A stretch of DNA of 64,000 nucleotides from Bacteroidetes bacterium UBA3022 (GTDB lineage Bacteria > Bacteroidota > Bacteroidia > Chitinophagales > BACL12): positions 1-64,000 of the forward strand of contig DDYY01000068.1 of NCBI GenBank assembly GCA_002346225.1, written 5' to 3'. Under the pieces are notes generated by a model, which saw nothing but the letters and a program-made list of their open reading frames with translations, did not search any database and was not told where the DNA came from. Shown here one piece after another: positions 36,209-45,578 of this stretch (position 1 is the stretch's first letter; the number at the start of each line of letters is the position of its first letter). The position numbers were made by a program, and so were the translations under genes.

Positions 36209-38089
36209 TTATTGCGCAGGCCAGCCGAGCATAGCATCCAAGGTGCTTACAGCGACATAGTGATAAGTGGGACGGGCCTTTTTATATATTTCCATAGCCA
36301 TCGCCTTGCCTTCTTCAGTTGCCACCATTGCGCCGTACAATGGCGTGAGGAACTTGCGACGACCTACGCTGCACAAGAAGTTTTCGATGGCAGGATAAGC
36401 CGGGGTATAAGCCCGTTTTATGGAAAGCTCGTACCAAACATCAGCTACCTCGCAGTTACCGGTGCCGGTAAATTGGAACGCCTTATCGAGTTCTTCCATG
36501 CGCGACAGGGATATGTCGGCAGGGATGTTTTTGAGAAAGCGGAGCCACTCGTGGGTAGACCATTCAGCGGTGGCGAGTGTATTGGCAGGAGCTCCATTAT
36601 TGAAGGCAGCCAATGCACTGTCAACTTTTTCAAAACGCATAGAAACCACCTGAGGGCAGTTATCGGGAATACCCGGACCATAAATCCAGGCATTGATATC
36701 GACCTGGGCGAAAGCATCCTTATTGGGCTGAATCAATTTTTCGTTCAGGTAATCGATAAAGGTTTCCGTGTCCATCACCTTGAAAGCATTGGCAGTGAAG
36801 TACTCCTTCAGAAATGCGTCCCATTTTTCACGACCGGCAGTATTTTCAAGCAGTCGGAGGAAGTAGGCACCTTTATTATAGGCGATATCGCTCATGCCAT
36901 CGTCGGGGTCACGGTCGTTCAGATGGAGTTTGAGGTGGGTATCGGGCGATTGTACTCCAAATTCTTCGACTGTGGCGGACAGATCATTGTATTCGAGCAC
37001 CTGCAACATATCGGCATACTCTTTACCATAAACGGCTTCCATGATGCGGTTTTCGAAATACACGGTGAAGCCTTCATTGAGCCAGAAATCATTCCAGTTG
37101 GCATTGGTAACCAGGTTACCGCTCCAGCTATGTGCCAGTTCATGCGCCACGAGTGCAGTTAGTGAACGGTCGCCGGCAATGATGGTAGGCGTTGCAAATG
37201 TGAGGCGTGGGTTTTCCATTCCTCCAAAGGGAAAACTTGGCGGCAGCACAATGACATCATATTGCCCCCAGGCATATGTTCCGTAAAGTGCTTCAGCTTT
37301 ATCGAGCATATCCTGCATATCGGCCAGTTCCCAGGCACAGGAATCCAGATAAGAAGGTTCGGCATATACGCCTGTATTTCGGCCAATCTCCTTAAAGGCA
37401 ATATCGCCGGCAGTGAGCGCCATCAGGTAGCTGGGAACAGGTTGGTCCATTACAAATGAATAGGTACCTGTTGCATTCTTCTCTTTAGGGTTTGCTGCGC
37501 TCATAAGTGCCAGCATTCCCTCAGGTACGGTAACAGTTGCGTTATAGGTAAACCGCACGCCTGGACCATCCTGACAAGGCAACCAGGTCCTGGCTAAAAT
37601 GGCTTGCGATTGAGTAAAGAGGAAAGGATGTTGTTTATCGCGGGTTTGTTCTTTGGTTAACCATTGAAGGGCTCCTGCATCCGGAGCTGTTATATAGTTA
37701 ATAGTGACTTTTGCGGTTGCGGGTTGCAGTTTAACAGTAAGTGGCTGGCCTAAATAAGGCCTGCCGGGAACGGTATCTCCTATGGAAAAGGGCAGGGCAA
37801 CACCTGTTTCATCCACCACCGACTGTATGTCTAAACCGCGGATATCAAATATTACGGAATCGCTGTCTGATTGTCGCTCGAGTGTCCAGGTAGCGGTTGC
37901 GGCAATGACTTTATTGTCAAACTGTATATCTGCAGTCCAGTTGAGATGACTAACGGTTACCTCATCGGCATGGGCAAATGAATGTGGATCGCGCATGGTA
38001 GAAGGTTTAGATGGGTCAGCTTCTTCCGAAGGAGAGCAGGCTGCTGCCAGCAAAGCGATGAGTGACAGCACGGGAAAGAATTGTTTCAT
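36209..38089 (-). CDS. M1-family aminopeptidase lipoprotein
   Basis: 626 residues from the ATG at 38089, chosen because it begins a clean lipoprotein signal (LIALLAAAC, cysteine at about 18); an upstream in-frame start would add twelve non-signal residues. The M1 catalytic site is complete: GGMENPRL (substrate-binding GxMEN), VAHELAHSWSGN near residue 314 and LNEGFTVYFENR about 20 residues on. A helical C-terminal domain follows, as in leukotriene A4 hydrolase-type members. It probably removes N-terminal amino acids from peptides at the cell surface or in the periplasm. The small membrane protein gene lies 64 bases upstream on the same strand. Confidence 0.92.
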   Translation of the reverse strand: MKQFFPVLSLIALLAAACSPSEEADPSKPSTMRDPHSFAHADEVTVSHLNWTADIQFDNKVIAATATWTLERQSDSDSVIFDIRGLDIQSVVDETGVALPFSIGDTVPGRPYLGQPLTVKLQPATAKVTINYITAPDAGALQWLTKEQTRDKQHPFLFTQSQAILARTWLPCQDGPGVRFTYNATVTVPEGMLALMSAANPKEKNATGTYSFVMDQPVPSYLMALTAGDIAFKEIGRNTGVYAEPSYLDSCAWELADMQDMLDKAEALYGTYAWGQYDVIVLPPSFPFGGMENPRLTFATPTIIAGDRSLTALVAHELAHSWSGNLVTNANWNDFWLNEGFTVYFENRIMEAVYGKEYADMLQVLEYNDLSATVEEFGVQSPDTHLKLHLNDRDPDDGMSDIAYNKGAYFLRLLENTAGREKWDAFLKEYFTANAFKVMDTETFIDYLNEKLIQPNKDAFAQVDINAWIYGPGIPDNCPQVVSMRFEKVDSALAAFNNGAPANTLATAEWSTHEWLRFLKNIPADISLSRMEELDKAFQFTGTGNCEVADVWYELSIKRAYTPAYPAIENFLCSVGRRKFLTPLYGAMVATEEGKAMAMEIYKKARPTYHYVAVSTLDAMLGWPAQ

Positions 38090-38153
38090 AGCATGGAACG
38101 TTGTGAATGCACCGAAGTGGTGCACTCCATAAAAAAAATGGAGCGGAAGTTTA

Positions 38154-38321
38154 TCAAAGGCCGTCCAGCGCCTGGGCGAAACTGGTCAGTAACAGCGGCA
38201 GTGTTATCCAGAAGAAGTTGCTCATAAACATGATCATATAGATACAGGCGACCAGGGAAAGGATGCCCAAAATCCACCACATTGTTTTGTTCTTTTTTTG
38301 TGTCTGCTCCATTTTCTGCAT
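38154..38321 (-). CDS. Small two-helix membrane protein (55 residues)
   Basis: A short gene between the helicase and the M1 lipoprotein. A polar basic start (MEQTQKKNK) is followed by helix one (WWILGILSLVACIYMIMFM) and helix two (FFWITLPLLLTSFAQ). It starts at the ATG at 38321 or, with a more natural leader, at the one three codons later. A near-consensus promoter stands directly upstream, which argues that it is expressed, possibly with the peptidase. No family recognised. Confidence 0.6.
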   Translation of the reverse strand: MQKMEQTQKKNKTMWWILGILSLVACIYMIMFMSNFFWITLPLLLTSFAQALDGL

Positions 38322-38331
38322 TTGAGTGGTA

Positions 38332-38361
38332 CAAAAGTACGGGAAAGATGCGTGATGTAAA
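38332..38361 (-). promoter_or_regulatory. Promoter of the small membrane protein gene
   Basis: On the minus strand TTTA, 18 bases, TACTTTTG (38332-38339) fits the Bacteroidota pattern with a perfect -7 box. The start of transcription would be near 38325, just after the end of the helicase gene. Confidence 0.6.
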
Positions 38362-38364
38362 ACT

Positions 38365-40839
38365 TCAGGCCTTATTTTCTTCCACCATTCTCTTTATGCG
38401 GTCGGATAATTTTTCCGAACTGAGTTTTTCACGTCCCAGATTATCCACCACTATGGGAAAGCTGAAAGGTGAAAACCGATCACTGTAGCGTATGACTATT
38501 TTTGATTTCAGAACGCGCAGCAATGCTGTTCTTAACCGGGCCTGGTCCATCTGGTCGTTGATAGATTCGTCGTAGCTCTGTCGCAGCAGGAGATTTTCAG
38601 GCTCATATTCTGCAAGTACATTGAACATAAGCTGACTTGAAGACTGGAGGTGTCTGTTTTTCTTGATTTTGCCCGGATAGCCCTGAAAGACCATTCCGGA
38701 AATCACAGCGATATCGCGGAATTTACGCCTTGCCATTTCTATGGCATTTACGGAGCCAAAAACATCGTTGTCCATATTATGAGGGTCTAAAAGTCGACGC
38801 ACCATTGGTTCGTCAACCATAATTTGTTGGTTGCAGAGCAGCTCAAAGCCATAGTCATTCATTGCCAATGAAATGCTCACCGGCAGTTGAAGGCTCATCC
38901 TGTAAGCAGCTAAACCCGCCATCACTTCATGGATGAGCCGGCCTTCAAACGGGTAGAAAAACAGGTGCAGCCCATCCTCACTTGTCGATATTTCCACCAG
39001 TAATTCGTCAGGCTGAGGAATATAAGTTCGCTTTTCCTGTAATTCCAAAAGGGGTTGAAGTTCTCTGTACTCCGGAAATTCGGGCAGCAGTGTTCGCCAG
39101 GTAGCCAGGTGCTGGCGCATAACTTCTGCTAGGTAGCCAGACAATGGCATTCTCCCGCCCATATAGGAGGCTGTATTAGCTTTTCGCTCCTTTGCTTTCC
39201 TGACGTAAGCGGTCATATCTTTCAGCATAAGGAATTCGAGACAAAGTCCTGCAAACCAGAAAACATCGCCCGGATTGAGGCGTGCTACGAAGTACTCCTC
39301 AATAGACCCCAATGCACCACCTTTAAGAAAGCGCACCATCACAACCGAATCGCTGACAATGGTACCGATTTGCAATCGATGCTTGGTGGCTGCGGCTCTG
39401 TTGGCAATGATAAACCTATCCTTATCCCTAACAACCCTGCTAAACTCACTATATGCTTCGAATGCTTTGCCGCCCATTGTTATGAATTGCAAACACCAGT
39501 TCCATTCTTCGGGTGTAATAAGGTGATAAGCATAGGTAGAACGTATTTCCCGGTGCAAATCCGCAGCTTTGAATCCGTTGCCAATAGATAATGTTACCAT
39601 GTATTGAATTAGCACATCGAAGCTGAGCACCATGGGATCGCGTTTTTCAACTATTCCTGATTGAATGGCCTGTTTTAGCGCTGCGACCTCGACCAATTCG
39701 AGCGCATGGGTAGGAATAAAAAATATGCGTGAAACTTCCCCCGGTTGGTGACCGCTTCTTCCGGCTCTCTGAGTAAACCGCGCCACCCCTTTGGGTGAAC
39801 CAATCTGGATGACAGTATCTACCGGCCGGAAGTCGACTCCCAAATCAAGACTGGATGTGGCGATGACAGCTTTCAAGGTCCCTTCATGCAGGGCAGCTTC
39901 TACCCAATCGCGCACTTCCCGACTGAGTGAGCCATGGTGCATTGCCAGCTGTCCTGCGAGTTCCTCTTCGTGATTCAGCAGGTGATGGTACCAAATTTCG
40001 GCCATAGCGCGCGTGTTGGTAAAGATGAGGGTGGTGCGCGATGACCAGATGATGTCAATGATTTGCGGCAACAGCTTCAACCCGATATGACCTGCCCATG
40101 GCAACACATCCACCTCCTCCGGCATGACTGTATGGACCTCTATTTCCTTTTTGATATGGCTCTTAACAATGGTGGTCTTTTCTTCAGGCATATCCTTACC
40201 TACCAACACCTCCATGGCTTCTACCAGGTTACCGATGGTAGCTGAAATACCCCAGGTGCGTACATCAGGAACAATAGTTCTGAATCTTGAAAGTGCCAGT
40301 TCTACCTGCACTCCTCTTTTTGAACCGAGCAATTCATGCCATTCATCCACTACTACTGCTCTGAGAGCACTGAACAAGCGGTCATAGCCCGGAGATGTAA
40401 ATAAGACATGAATACTTTCAGGGGTAATAACCAGTACCTCCGGCATTTTTTTCTTCTGTGATAGCCTGGTTCTTGTATCAGTATCTCCTGTGCGCATTTC
40501 CACTTTCCAGTTGCTATCCATAACATCGCAGGCATGCTGCAGAGCATTCGCAATATCTCTTGCCAATGCGCGCAATGGTGTAATCCAAAGTAGTTGCAAT
40601 GTGCCGGCTGCGACATTCGAGGTCTTCTGCTTCGACATAGCCTCGCACAGCGCCGGAATAAACATGGCATAGGTTTTTCCGCTTCCGGTGGGAGCATTTA
40701 GTATGCCGTGTAAACCTGCAGCGTAGGCTGCTGCCAGTTCGTCCTGAAAGAGAAAAGGTTGCCAGCCCTTATACCTGTACCATTTCCCAATTAAGTTGTG
40801 GTATTGTTCATGAATAACTGTAAGATTGCTTTCCGGCAC
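38365..40839 (-). CDS. Lhr-like DEXH helicase, ligase-associated DNA damage response type
   Basis: 824 residues from a GTG start. Helicase core: FQDELAAAYAAGLHG, Walker A NAPTGSGKT near residue 50, WITPLRALARD, VVDEWHELLGSKRG near 162 (DEWH box), WGISATIGN, LIFTNTRAMAE, ATSSLDLGVDF and QRAGRSGHQPG. The C-terminal 400 residues match the Lhr core extension. This length and the DEWH form are those of the helicase that normally travels with an ATP-dependent DNA ligase, an exonuclease and a phosphoesterase (PdeM). None of those partners is next to it here. It would unwind or remodel DNA with 3'-5' polarity during repair. Confidence 0.88.
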   Translation of the reverse strand: MPESNLTVIHEQYHNLIGKWYRYKGWQPFLFQDELAAAYAAGLHGILNAPTGSGKTYAMFIPALCEAMSKQKTSNVAAGTLQLLWITPLRALARDIANALQHACDVMDSNWKVEMRTGDTDTRTRLSQKKKMPEVLVITPESIHVLFTSPGYDRLFSALRAVVVDEWHELLGSKRGVQVELALSRFRTIVPDVRTWGISATIGNLVEAMEVLVGKDMPEEKTTIVKSHIKKEIEVHTVMPEEVDVLPWAGHIGLKLLPQIIDIIWSSRTTLIFTNTRAMAEIWYHHLLNHEEELAGQLAMHHGSLSREVRDWVEAALHEGTLKAVIATSSLDLGVDFRPVDTVIQIGSPKGVARFTQRAGRSGHQPGEVSRIFFIPTHALELVEVAALKQAIQSGIVEKRDPMVLSFDVLIQYMVTLSIGNGFKAADLHREIRSTYAYHLITPEEWNWCLQFITMGGKAFEAYSEFSRVVRDKDRFIIANRAAATKHRLQIGTIVSDSVVMVRFLKGGALGSIEEYFVARLNPGDVFWFAGLCLEFLMLKDMTAYVRKAKERKANTASYMGGRMPLSGYLAEVMRQHLATWRTLLPEFPEYRELQPLLELQEKRTYIPQPDELLVEISTSEDGLHLFFYPFEGRLIHEVMAGLAAYRMSLQLPVSISLAMNDYGFELLCNQQIMVDEPMVRRLLDPHNMDNDVFGSVNAIEMARRKFRDIAVISGMVFQGYPGKIKKNRHLQSSSQLMFNVLAEYEPENLLLRQSYDESINDQMDQARLRTALLRVLKSKIVIRYSDRFSPFSFPIVVDNLGREKLSSEKLSDRIKRMVEENKA

Positions 40840-40871
40840 ATTTAAAGATAAGCATGCCTATTAAACATTGC

Positions 40872-41837
40872 TTAAAGTTTTTGCCATTCAAATTCAGGTG
40901 CTCCTTTAATTCCATTTTCATCGTAGAAATCGACAAAATGTAGTTTATAGGTATCGCCGTCTGTATCGCGGATAATAAAATTTTTGGTTGGATCGACCAG
41001 ATACACAGCAGAAGAGAAGTCAAAGAATTTCCAGTCATATCCTATTATATCAAGGTCTGATGAAAACTCCAAGACGCCAGCTGACTCCAGGTTTATGTCA
41101 TCAAATACATTGAAAGTGTCAACAGCAACCTTTACATTATATCTGTTGAGCAATACACCAGTAACTATATACGGGGTAGGTGGATTTGCAAATAAATGCG
41201 TGTATTGTGTAAATAATAAATCCCAATTACTTTTAGGAGGTTCTACACTAACCACATCCTGTTGCACAAATGAATATGTCATGAGATTTATCTCTGAATT
41301 CTTTGGTATAACCAATGTATGTTCGTTTGATCCATCAAGCAATGCGGCTTTAATTGTGTAGGACAATTCAGAGGCATCCAGGACAACTAATTTAAAAAAA
41401 CCCAGTGAACTTGCATCGGATGCATAGCCTCTGTTCACTACAAATACTTGACCTGTACCTCTGTAGTCGCCAAATGCTGTGCTGTCCGGGTTTCCATTCT
41501 GCAAATCATAATTGTAAATGAGGCTCTCCGGAGAAACTACGCTTTCAAAATTAGTAGTTCCGGTAGCTGCCACAGAACCTCCGTTGGCAGCGTTTAACCA
41601 GATTCTCCAACCATCCTGTTGGGACTCAAAACCAAGATCCCATGTAGTTTTATCATTAGATGCAACTACTGCGCCAGAGCCCAGATCGAAGAATAGTTGA
41701 GAACTATAATCACTCCCCATCATCAACTGTGTAGATTCAACTCCGGCAGGTAGATTAACAATAACCGGTATTTCTTCCTGCTCACATGCGATAATCGAAA
41801 AAATGAAAACTGAATATGTTAATAGGTATTTTTTCAT
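40872..41837 (-). CDS. HmuY-like surface lipoprotein
   Basis: 321 residues with a lipoprotein signal (FIFSIIAC, Cys18). Two similar lobes follow, each with a W-D-L core: TTWDLGFESQ near 65 and SNWDLLFTQ near 204, the latter leading to YIVTGVLLN and IGYDWKFFDF. This is the pattern of HmuY-type heme-binding proteins, which take heme from host or environmental carriers and pass it to a TonB receptor. It lies four bases after the receptor stop. Its second half aligns by eye with the second half of the T9SS protein at 44249. Heme ligands cannot be assigned by reading, and another ligand is possible. Confidence 0.72.
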   Translation of the reverse strand: MKKYLLTYSVFIFSIIACEQEEIPVIVNLPAGVESTQLMMGSDYSSQLFFDLGSGAVVASNDKTTWDLGFESQQDGWRIWLNAANGGSVAATGTTNFESVVSPESLIYNYDLQNGNPDSTAFGDYRGTGQVFVVNRGYASDASSLGFFKLVVLDASELSYTIKAALLDGSNEHTLVIPKNSEINLMTYSFVQQDVVSVEPPKSNWDLLFTQYTHLFANPPTPYIVTGVLLNRYNVKVAVDTFNVFDDINLESAGVLEFSSDLDIIGYDWKFFDFSSAVYLVDPTKNFIIRDTDGDTYKLHFVDFYDENGIKGAPEFEWQKL

Positions 41838-41841
41838 ATTT

Positions 41842-44106
41842 TTATATGTTATATTTGAATCCTAAAGAAACAGACCTTCCCCATCCGATTGGGGTTAAAG
41901 TGGAAGATGCGCTATGCACACCTCCGGTTCCGCCATTTAAAACAGAAACATCAACTACATTAAACAAATTTTTTCCCCCTAAAGTAAGCGATATGCGGTC
42001 TTTGCAAAGATTCCTTGAAACAGTTATATCCAGCAGGTGATAGGAATCAATTTGTGTGAGCAGCATTTCACCATCCGCTCCAAGAAAGTAATTAGGAAGG
42101 CTTCCATTGAATGTATAAAAAGCACCGAAAGTTAAACCAGTTGAGTGCCAATTATATAAGATACTGGTTCTAAATTCAGGTGAGAATGTGAACTTATTTG
42201 TTGCAGTTGGAACGGGAAAACCATTGTATCTGCCTGTGTATGAAGACCCAACGGATAGTTTTAGGTGTTCCAGCGCCAGCTCAATATTTGAAGCAGTTCC
42301 AATGCTTTTAAAATCACCAACATTGATATAGGAGAATTGAGCTGCGATCATATCAGTCTGCGCCAGTGTAATCAGGTTATCAATTACATTATAAAAAGCA
42401 CTTATTTCAACCTTTAATATCTTCTGACCATAGATTTGTTGCCACTGTGCCTGTACAGCTGCATTATTTGATGTTTCCGCATTTAAAGTTTCATTTCCCG
42501 TAATAAAATGATTAATATCTATAAACTCGAAATAAAGCTCTTTTAATGAAGGTGCACGAAAGCCCTTTGCCCATGACGCTCTGTAAGTAAAATGATTCAA
42601 CTTGAACCTCACATTTAATGAAGGAATAACAGGAGCCTTGTACGCTGTATTGTAAGATACGCGAACGCCGGGTTTAATCAATAACCTTTCAACCGGACTC
42701 CATTCGAGCGTTGTAAACACTGCAAAATCGCCCTGGCTTTGTTCACCTGATCCAATGCGTTTTCCAGTGCCCGTTTCATAGTTGACATCATAGCCCAGCT
42801 CTGCGCTCCACCTCTTTTGCACTGGAGCTGCAACCCAAATGCCCCGGCTCATAAATACATCGAACCGTGTAGTATCCTGATCTTCCTGACTTTCTGTCAG
42901 CACCTCTTCCAGGGTAGCAAGATCTTTAAGATAAGTGTTTTTAATTCTGTCATAGCGGTTGAATGCTGCCAGCAGATGAACGGAATGGGTGGAGTCGAAT
43001 GCAGCGCGAATATCTGCTCCTGTATTGCTGCGCCAAGTCCTGTACAGATCATCGAATGCACTGTCAAAATAGGGTTCTCTTGGTACACCGCGATTAGTAA
43101 CTTCCTCGTAGAACCAGTCGGCAAAAGGACGAATACTTATCTTCTCCTTGTTAAATCTGTAAAACGCACCTCCAAAAATCTGTTCTTTAGGATTCCATTG
43201 CTGGTTTCTGGAGTCACCAACCGGAATCTGACCTGGACTGATAAGAAAAGCATCCCCAACCGACCATCCGTCAAAAAAGTTTCTTCCTCCATTAACTGCA
43301 ACCTGGTGCGATCCGCTGGAAAAACCCAATCTGCCATCAATATTATATTGTCCAACCGATTCCAGGTAAGAATTTAGGGTGGTTTCGACCGAACTATCCT
43401 GCTCTTTTTTAGTAATAATGTTGATGGTCCCGGCAAGGGCATCTGATCCATAGTTTACGGCGAGCGGACCTTCCACGATTTCAATTCTTTCCACATTTGC
43501 CAAATTGATTTGCGACAGGTCAAGATTTCCATCCACCCTTCCTATAACGGGAACTCCATCCACCAGAATCTTTACATGCTGACCGGACATTCCCTGTAAA
43601 CTCATCGAACTTCCGAGAATATTATCCTGACCAATACGTATATTCATTTCGCTCTGCAATATATCCTTTAGGTTAACGGCTGCCTGGGCCTCCATTCTTT
43701 TTCTGTCAATGACCTTTACAGCATGAACTGATTTATCACTACTATTGGGTGAATGCTGACCTGTTATAACCACCTGGTTGAGTGTGACCAGTTCCATATA
43801 TAGTTTATAAATGGTGTCAGAACCACTATAATAAACAGCTCTTATTGGTGTATAACCAAGGTATCGAATTTCAACTTCCCAATTGCTGTCAATGGCGGTT
43901 AACTCCGGGATAAAATCTACTTCACCGTTTCTATTGGTTACTAGCGTAAAACCCTTACTGTCAGTCGCATTGCTAAAATGTACATGCGCACCAGTAAGGG
44001 GGATATCGAGTTCATTGGCAATTGCAATAGACTGACCAGAGGCCGGCATCCAGCTAACAAATAGCAGCCCATAAAAAACATACTTTACCTTTCGCAATGT
44101 AAGCAT
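41842..44106 (-). CDS. TonB-dependent receptor of the HmuY-like operon
   Basis: 754 residues: signal peptide (to about ASGQS), carboxypeptidase-regulatory-like domain (about 26-100, RYLGYTPIRAV), plug domain with VVITGQHSPNS and ILVDGVPVIGRVDGNLDLSQ, VEGPLAVNYGSDALAGTINI, and a barrel ending in VSLGFKYNI. It lies between the two HmuY-like genes, 142 bases after the secreted one and four bases before the lipid-anchored one. By analogy with HmuR it would take the ligand (probably heme) across the outer membrane. Confidence 0.88.
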   Translation of the reverse strand: MLTLRKVKYVFYGLLFVSWMPASGQSIAIANELDIPLTGAHVHFSNATDSKGFTLVTNRNGEVDFIPELTAIDSNWEVEIRYLGYTPIRAVYYSGSDTIYKLYMELVTLNQVVITGQHSPNSSDKSVHAVKVIDRKRMEAQAAVNLKDILQSEMNIRIGQDNILGSSMSLQGMSGQHVKILVDGVPVIGRVDGNLDLSQINLANVERIEIVEGPLAVNYGSDALAGTINIITKKEQDSSVETTLNSYLESVGQYNIDGRLGFSSGSHQVAVNGGRNFFDGWSVGDAFLISPGQIPVGDSRNQQWNPKEQIFGGAFYRFNKEKISIRPFADWFYEEVTNRGVPREPYFDSAFDDLYRTWRSNTGADIRAAFDSTHSVHLLAAFNRYDRIKNTYLKDLATLEEVLTESQEDQDTTRFDVFMSRGIWVAAPVQKRWSAELGYDVNYETGTGKRIGSGEQSQGDFAVFTTLEWSPVERLLIKPGVRVSYNTAYKAPVIPSLNVRFKLNHFTYRASWAKGFRAPSLKELYFEFIDINHFITGNETLNAETSNNAAVQAQWQQIYGQKILKVEISAFYNVIDNLITLAQTDMIAAQFSYINVGDFKSIGTASNIELALEHLKLSVGSSYTGRYNGFPVPTATNKFTFSPEFRTSILYNWHSTGLTFGAFYTFNGSLPNYFLGADGEMLLTQIDSYHLLDITVSRNLCKDRISLTLGGKNLFNVVDVSVLNGGTGGVHSASSTLTPIGWGRSVSLGFKYNI

Positions 44107-44168
44107 ATCACATAAGAGCTTATATTTGTTGATTAGATATTTACTAAAGCTTTCAGACGAACAGCCGT

Positions 44169-44200
44169 TTTAAGTGCGAAGTTTTACAGATGCACTTAAA
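44169..44200. repeat. Inverted repeat between secreted HmuY-like gene and receptor gene
   Basis: TTTAAGTGC and GCACTTAAA form a perfect nine-pair stem with a 14-base loop in the 142-base gap. There is no T-tract, so it is not a standard terminator. It could be an RNA stem that limits read-through or protects an mRNA end, giving different amounts of the secreted protein and the receptor. Confidence 0.4.
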
Positions 44201-44248
44201 TACCAATTTGCATACTTTGTGTTAGAAAAACCCACCGATGTATTATGC

Positions 44249-45496
44249 TTAGTGGCTTACTGAAAATAAGGCTTGATTTACTTGAGAATCCTGTTCAACA
44301 ACAACAGTATAGAAGCCTGCCGGCAGATCACTGATGTCTACCTGCCAATTGTTAAATGAAGCATTGTTCCCATGTTCGGAATAAAGAATCCTTCCATTAA
44401 GATCAACTATTGAAACAATTGAACCGGTTGATTTTGCGCTAAACAGAATATTAATATAATCGCTTGCAGGGTTAGGGTAAATTGTGAGTTCAATACTATT
44501 TGTCGCATTGCTTTCGATTGCAGTTGGCTGGCTAAGCAACAGCTTTTCGAATGAAAAATTGCCAGTAGAGGATCCTTCAAAAGATGTAAAAAGAATCTTC
44601 CAAATATTGCCCGCCTGATCCTTTACAAAGTAAACGGTTGAATCAGTTATGAGGAAAGTAAATGAAGCCATATCAAAAACTTTCCAGTCATATCCAATGG
44701 CATTTGCAGCCTGCGTGAATACCTCACCTGAGTAATCCTCAAAAGTAAGCGGGTCATCTACCGGAAAAGCCCTGGCAACTTCTACCCCGTCGTTAATAAG
44801 CGCTCCGGTTACATTGTAGTAAACTGAAGGAGCCAGCTCTGTTATGTAGGATCCGAATGTTATATCCCAGGAAGATTTCGCCGGCTCTCTGTCAACAATT
44901 TGCTGCTCCGACAAGTTGTAATATACAAATATTTTATCTTCGTAATCAGCTTTCCCAATGCTTGTTTCAACCTCTTCGCTGCCATCTATATTTGCAAAAC
45001 GGATGTTGTAGTTGCCATCTATGAGATTAAGAATACAGATCTTTTTCCAAGAACCATCCAAAAGTTGAATAAAATATATGGAATCGCCGGTAATATTATG
45101 TGTAAGCGGATCATACAATCCCCAGCCAACGTCGAACCCCTCAGCTGTTGCATTGAAAGCTCCGCTGTACCAGCTGGTATCGCTGTTGTAGAAAGTAAAC
45201 CAGGATGCAGATAACCCGGCGGTGTCCACTATGTCCCAGTCAGCTATGCTTCCTAAGGGATATTGGTACAAACGATTGCCTTTGCCATCATTTATGCGAA
45301 TAGCTGTTCCGAAAGGGCTTACATCAAAAGCGAGATCCCAATTCATGTTGTCGGCGGAAAAAGCTGCACCATCTGTCAAACCATAAAATACCTGATCGTT
45401 GTAACCCGCACTCAATGAAAGTTCAACTGTTTGGGCCTCTACAGAAAAAAGGAACCCTGTTAACAGTACTAAAAAAGAATTTCTCATAGTATTCAT
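44249..45496 (-). CDS. HmuY-like protein with T9SS type A sorting domain
   Basis: 415 residues: signal peptide (to SVEAQ), a first HmuY-like lobe (MNWDLAFDVSPFGTAIRIND near 52), a second lobe (SSWDITFGSYITELA near 207, IGYDWKVFDMASFTFL near 270) and a C-terminal T9SS type A domain beginning LTIYPNPASDYINILF (about 336) with LNGRILYSE and DLPAGFYTVVVE. The T9SS domain means export through the outer membrane and release or attachment at the surface. The body is a paralogue of the lipoprotein at 40872. It would act as a secreted heme-binding (hemophore-like) protein. First gene of the operon, with a good promoter and the inverted repeat at 45579-45598 upstream. Confidence 0.78.
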   Translation of the reverse strand: MNTMRNSFLVLLTGFLFSVEAQTVELSLSAGYNDQVFYGLTDGAAFSADNMNWDLAFDVSPFGTAIRINDGKGNRLYQYPLGSIADWDIVDTAGLSASWFTFYNSDTSWYSGAFNATAEGFDVGWGLYDPLTHNITGDSIYFIQLLDGSWKKICILNLIDGNYNIRFANIDGSEEVETSIGKADYEDKIFVYYNLSEQQIVDREPAKSSWDITFGSYITELAPSVYYNVTGALINDGVEVARAFPVDDPLTFEDYSGEVFTQAANAIGYDWKVFDMASFTFLITDSTVYFVKDQAGNIWKILFTSFEGSSTGNFSFEKLLLSQPTAIESNATNSIELTIYPNPASDYINILFSAKSTGSIVSIVDLNGRILYSEHGNNASFNNWQVDISDLPAGFYTVVVEQDSQVNQALFSVSH

Positions 45497-45526
45497 CCTC
45501 TATTAATTTAGAATATTTCTAAAGTG

Positions 45527-45558
45527 CAAAAGTAGAGATGAAGCCTATCCCCGACAAT
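45527..45558 (-). promoter_or_regulatory. Promoter of the HmuY-like operon
   Basis: On the minus strand ATTG (45555-45558), 20 bases, TACTTTTG (45527-45534). The -7 box is perfect and the spacing is canonical. Start of transcription is predicted near 45520, 24 bases before the ATG. Confidence 0.65.
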
Positions 45559-45578
45559 ACAACAATATGGGTAAATTG

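Noticed and set aside
36170..37162. 330-codon open frame on the plus strand
   Set aside because: It lies wholly inside the M1 peptidase lipoprotein gene on the other strand, which has all catalytic motifs; the plus-strand protein shows no signal, domain or sensible composition.
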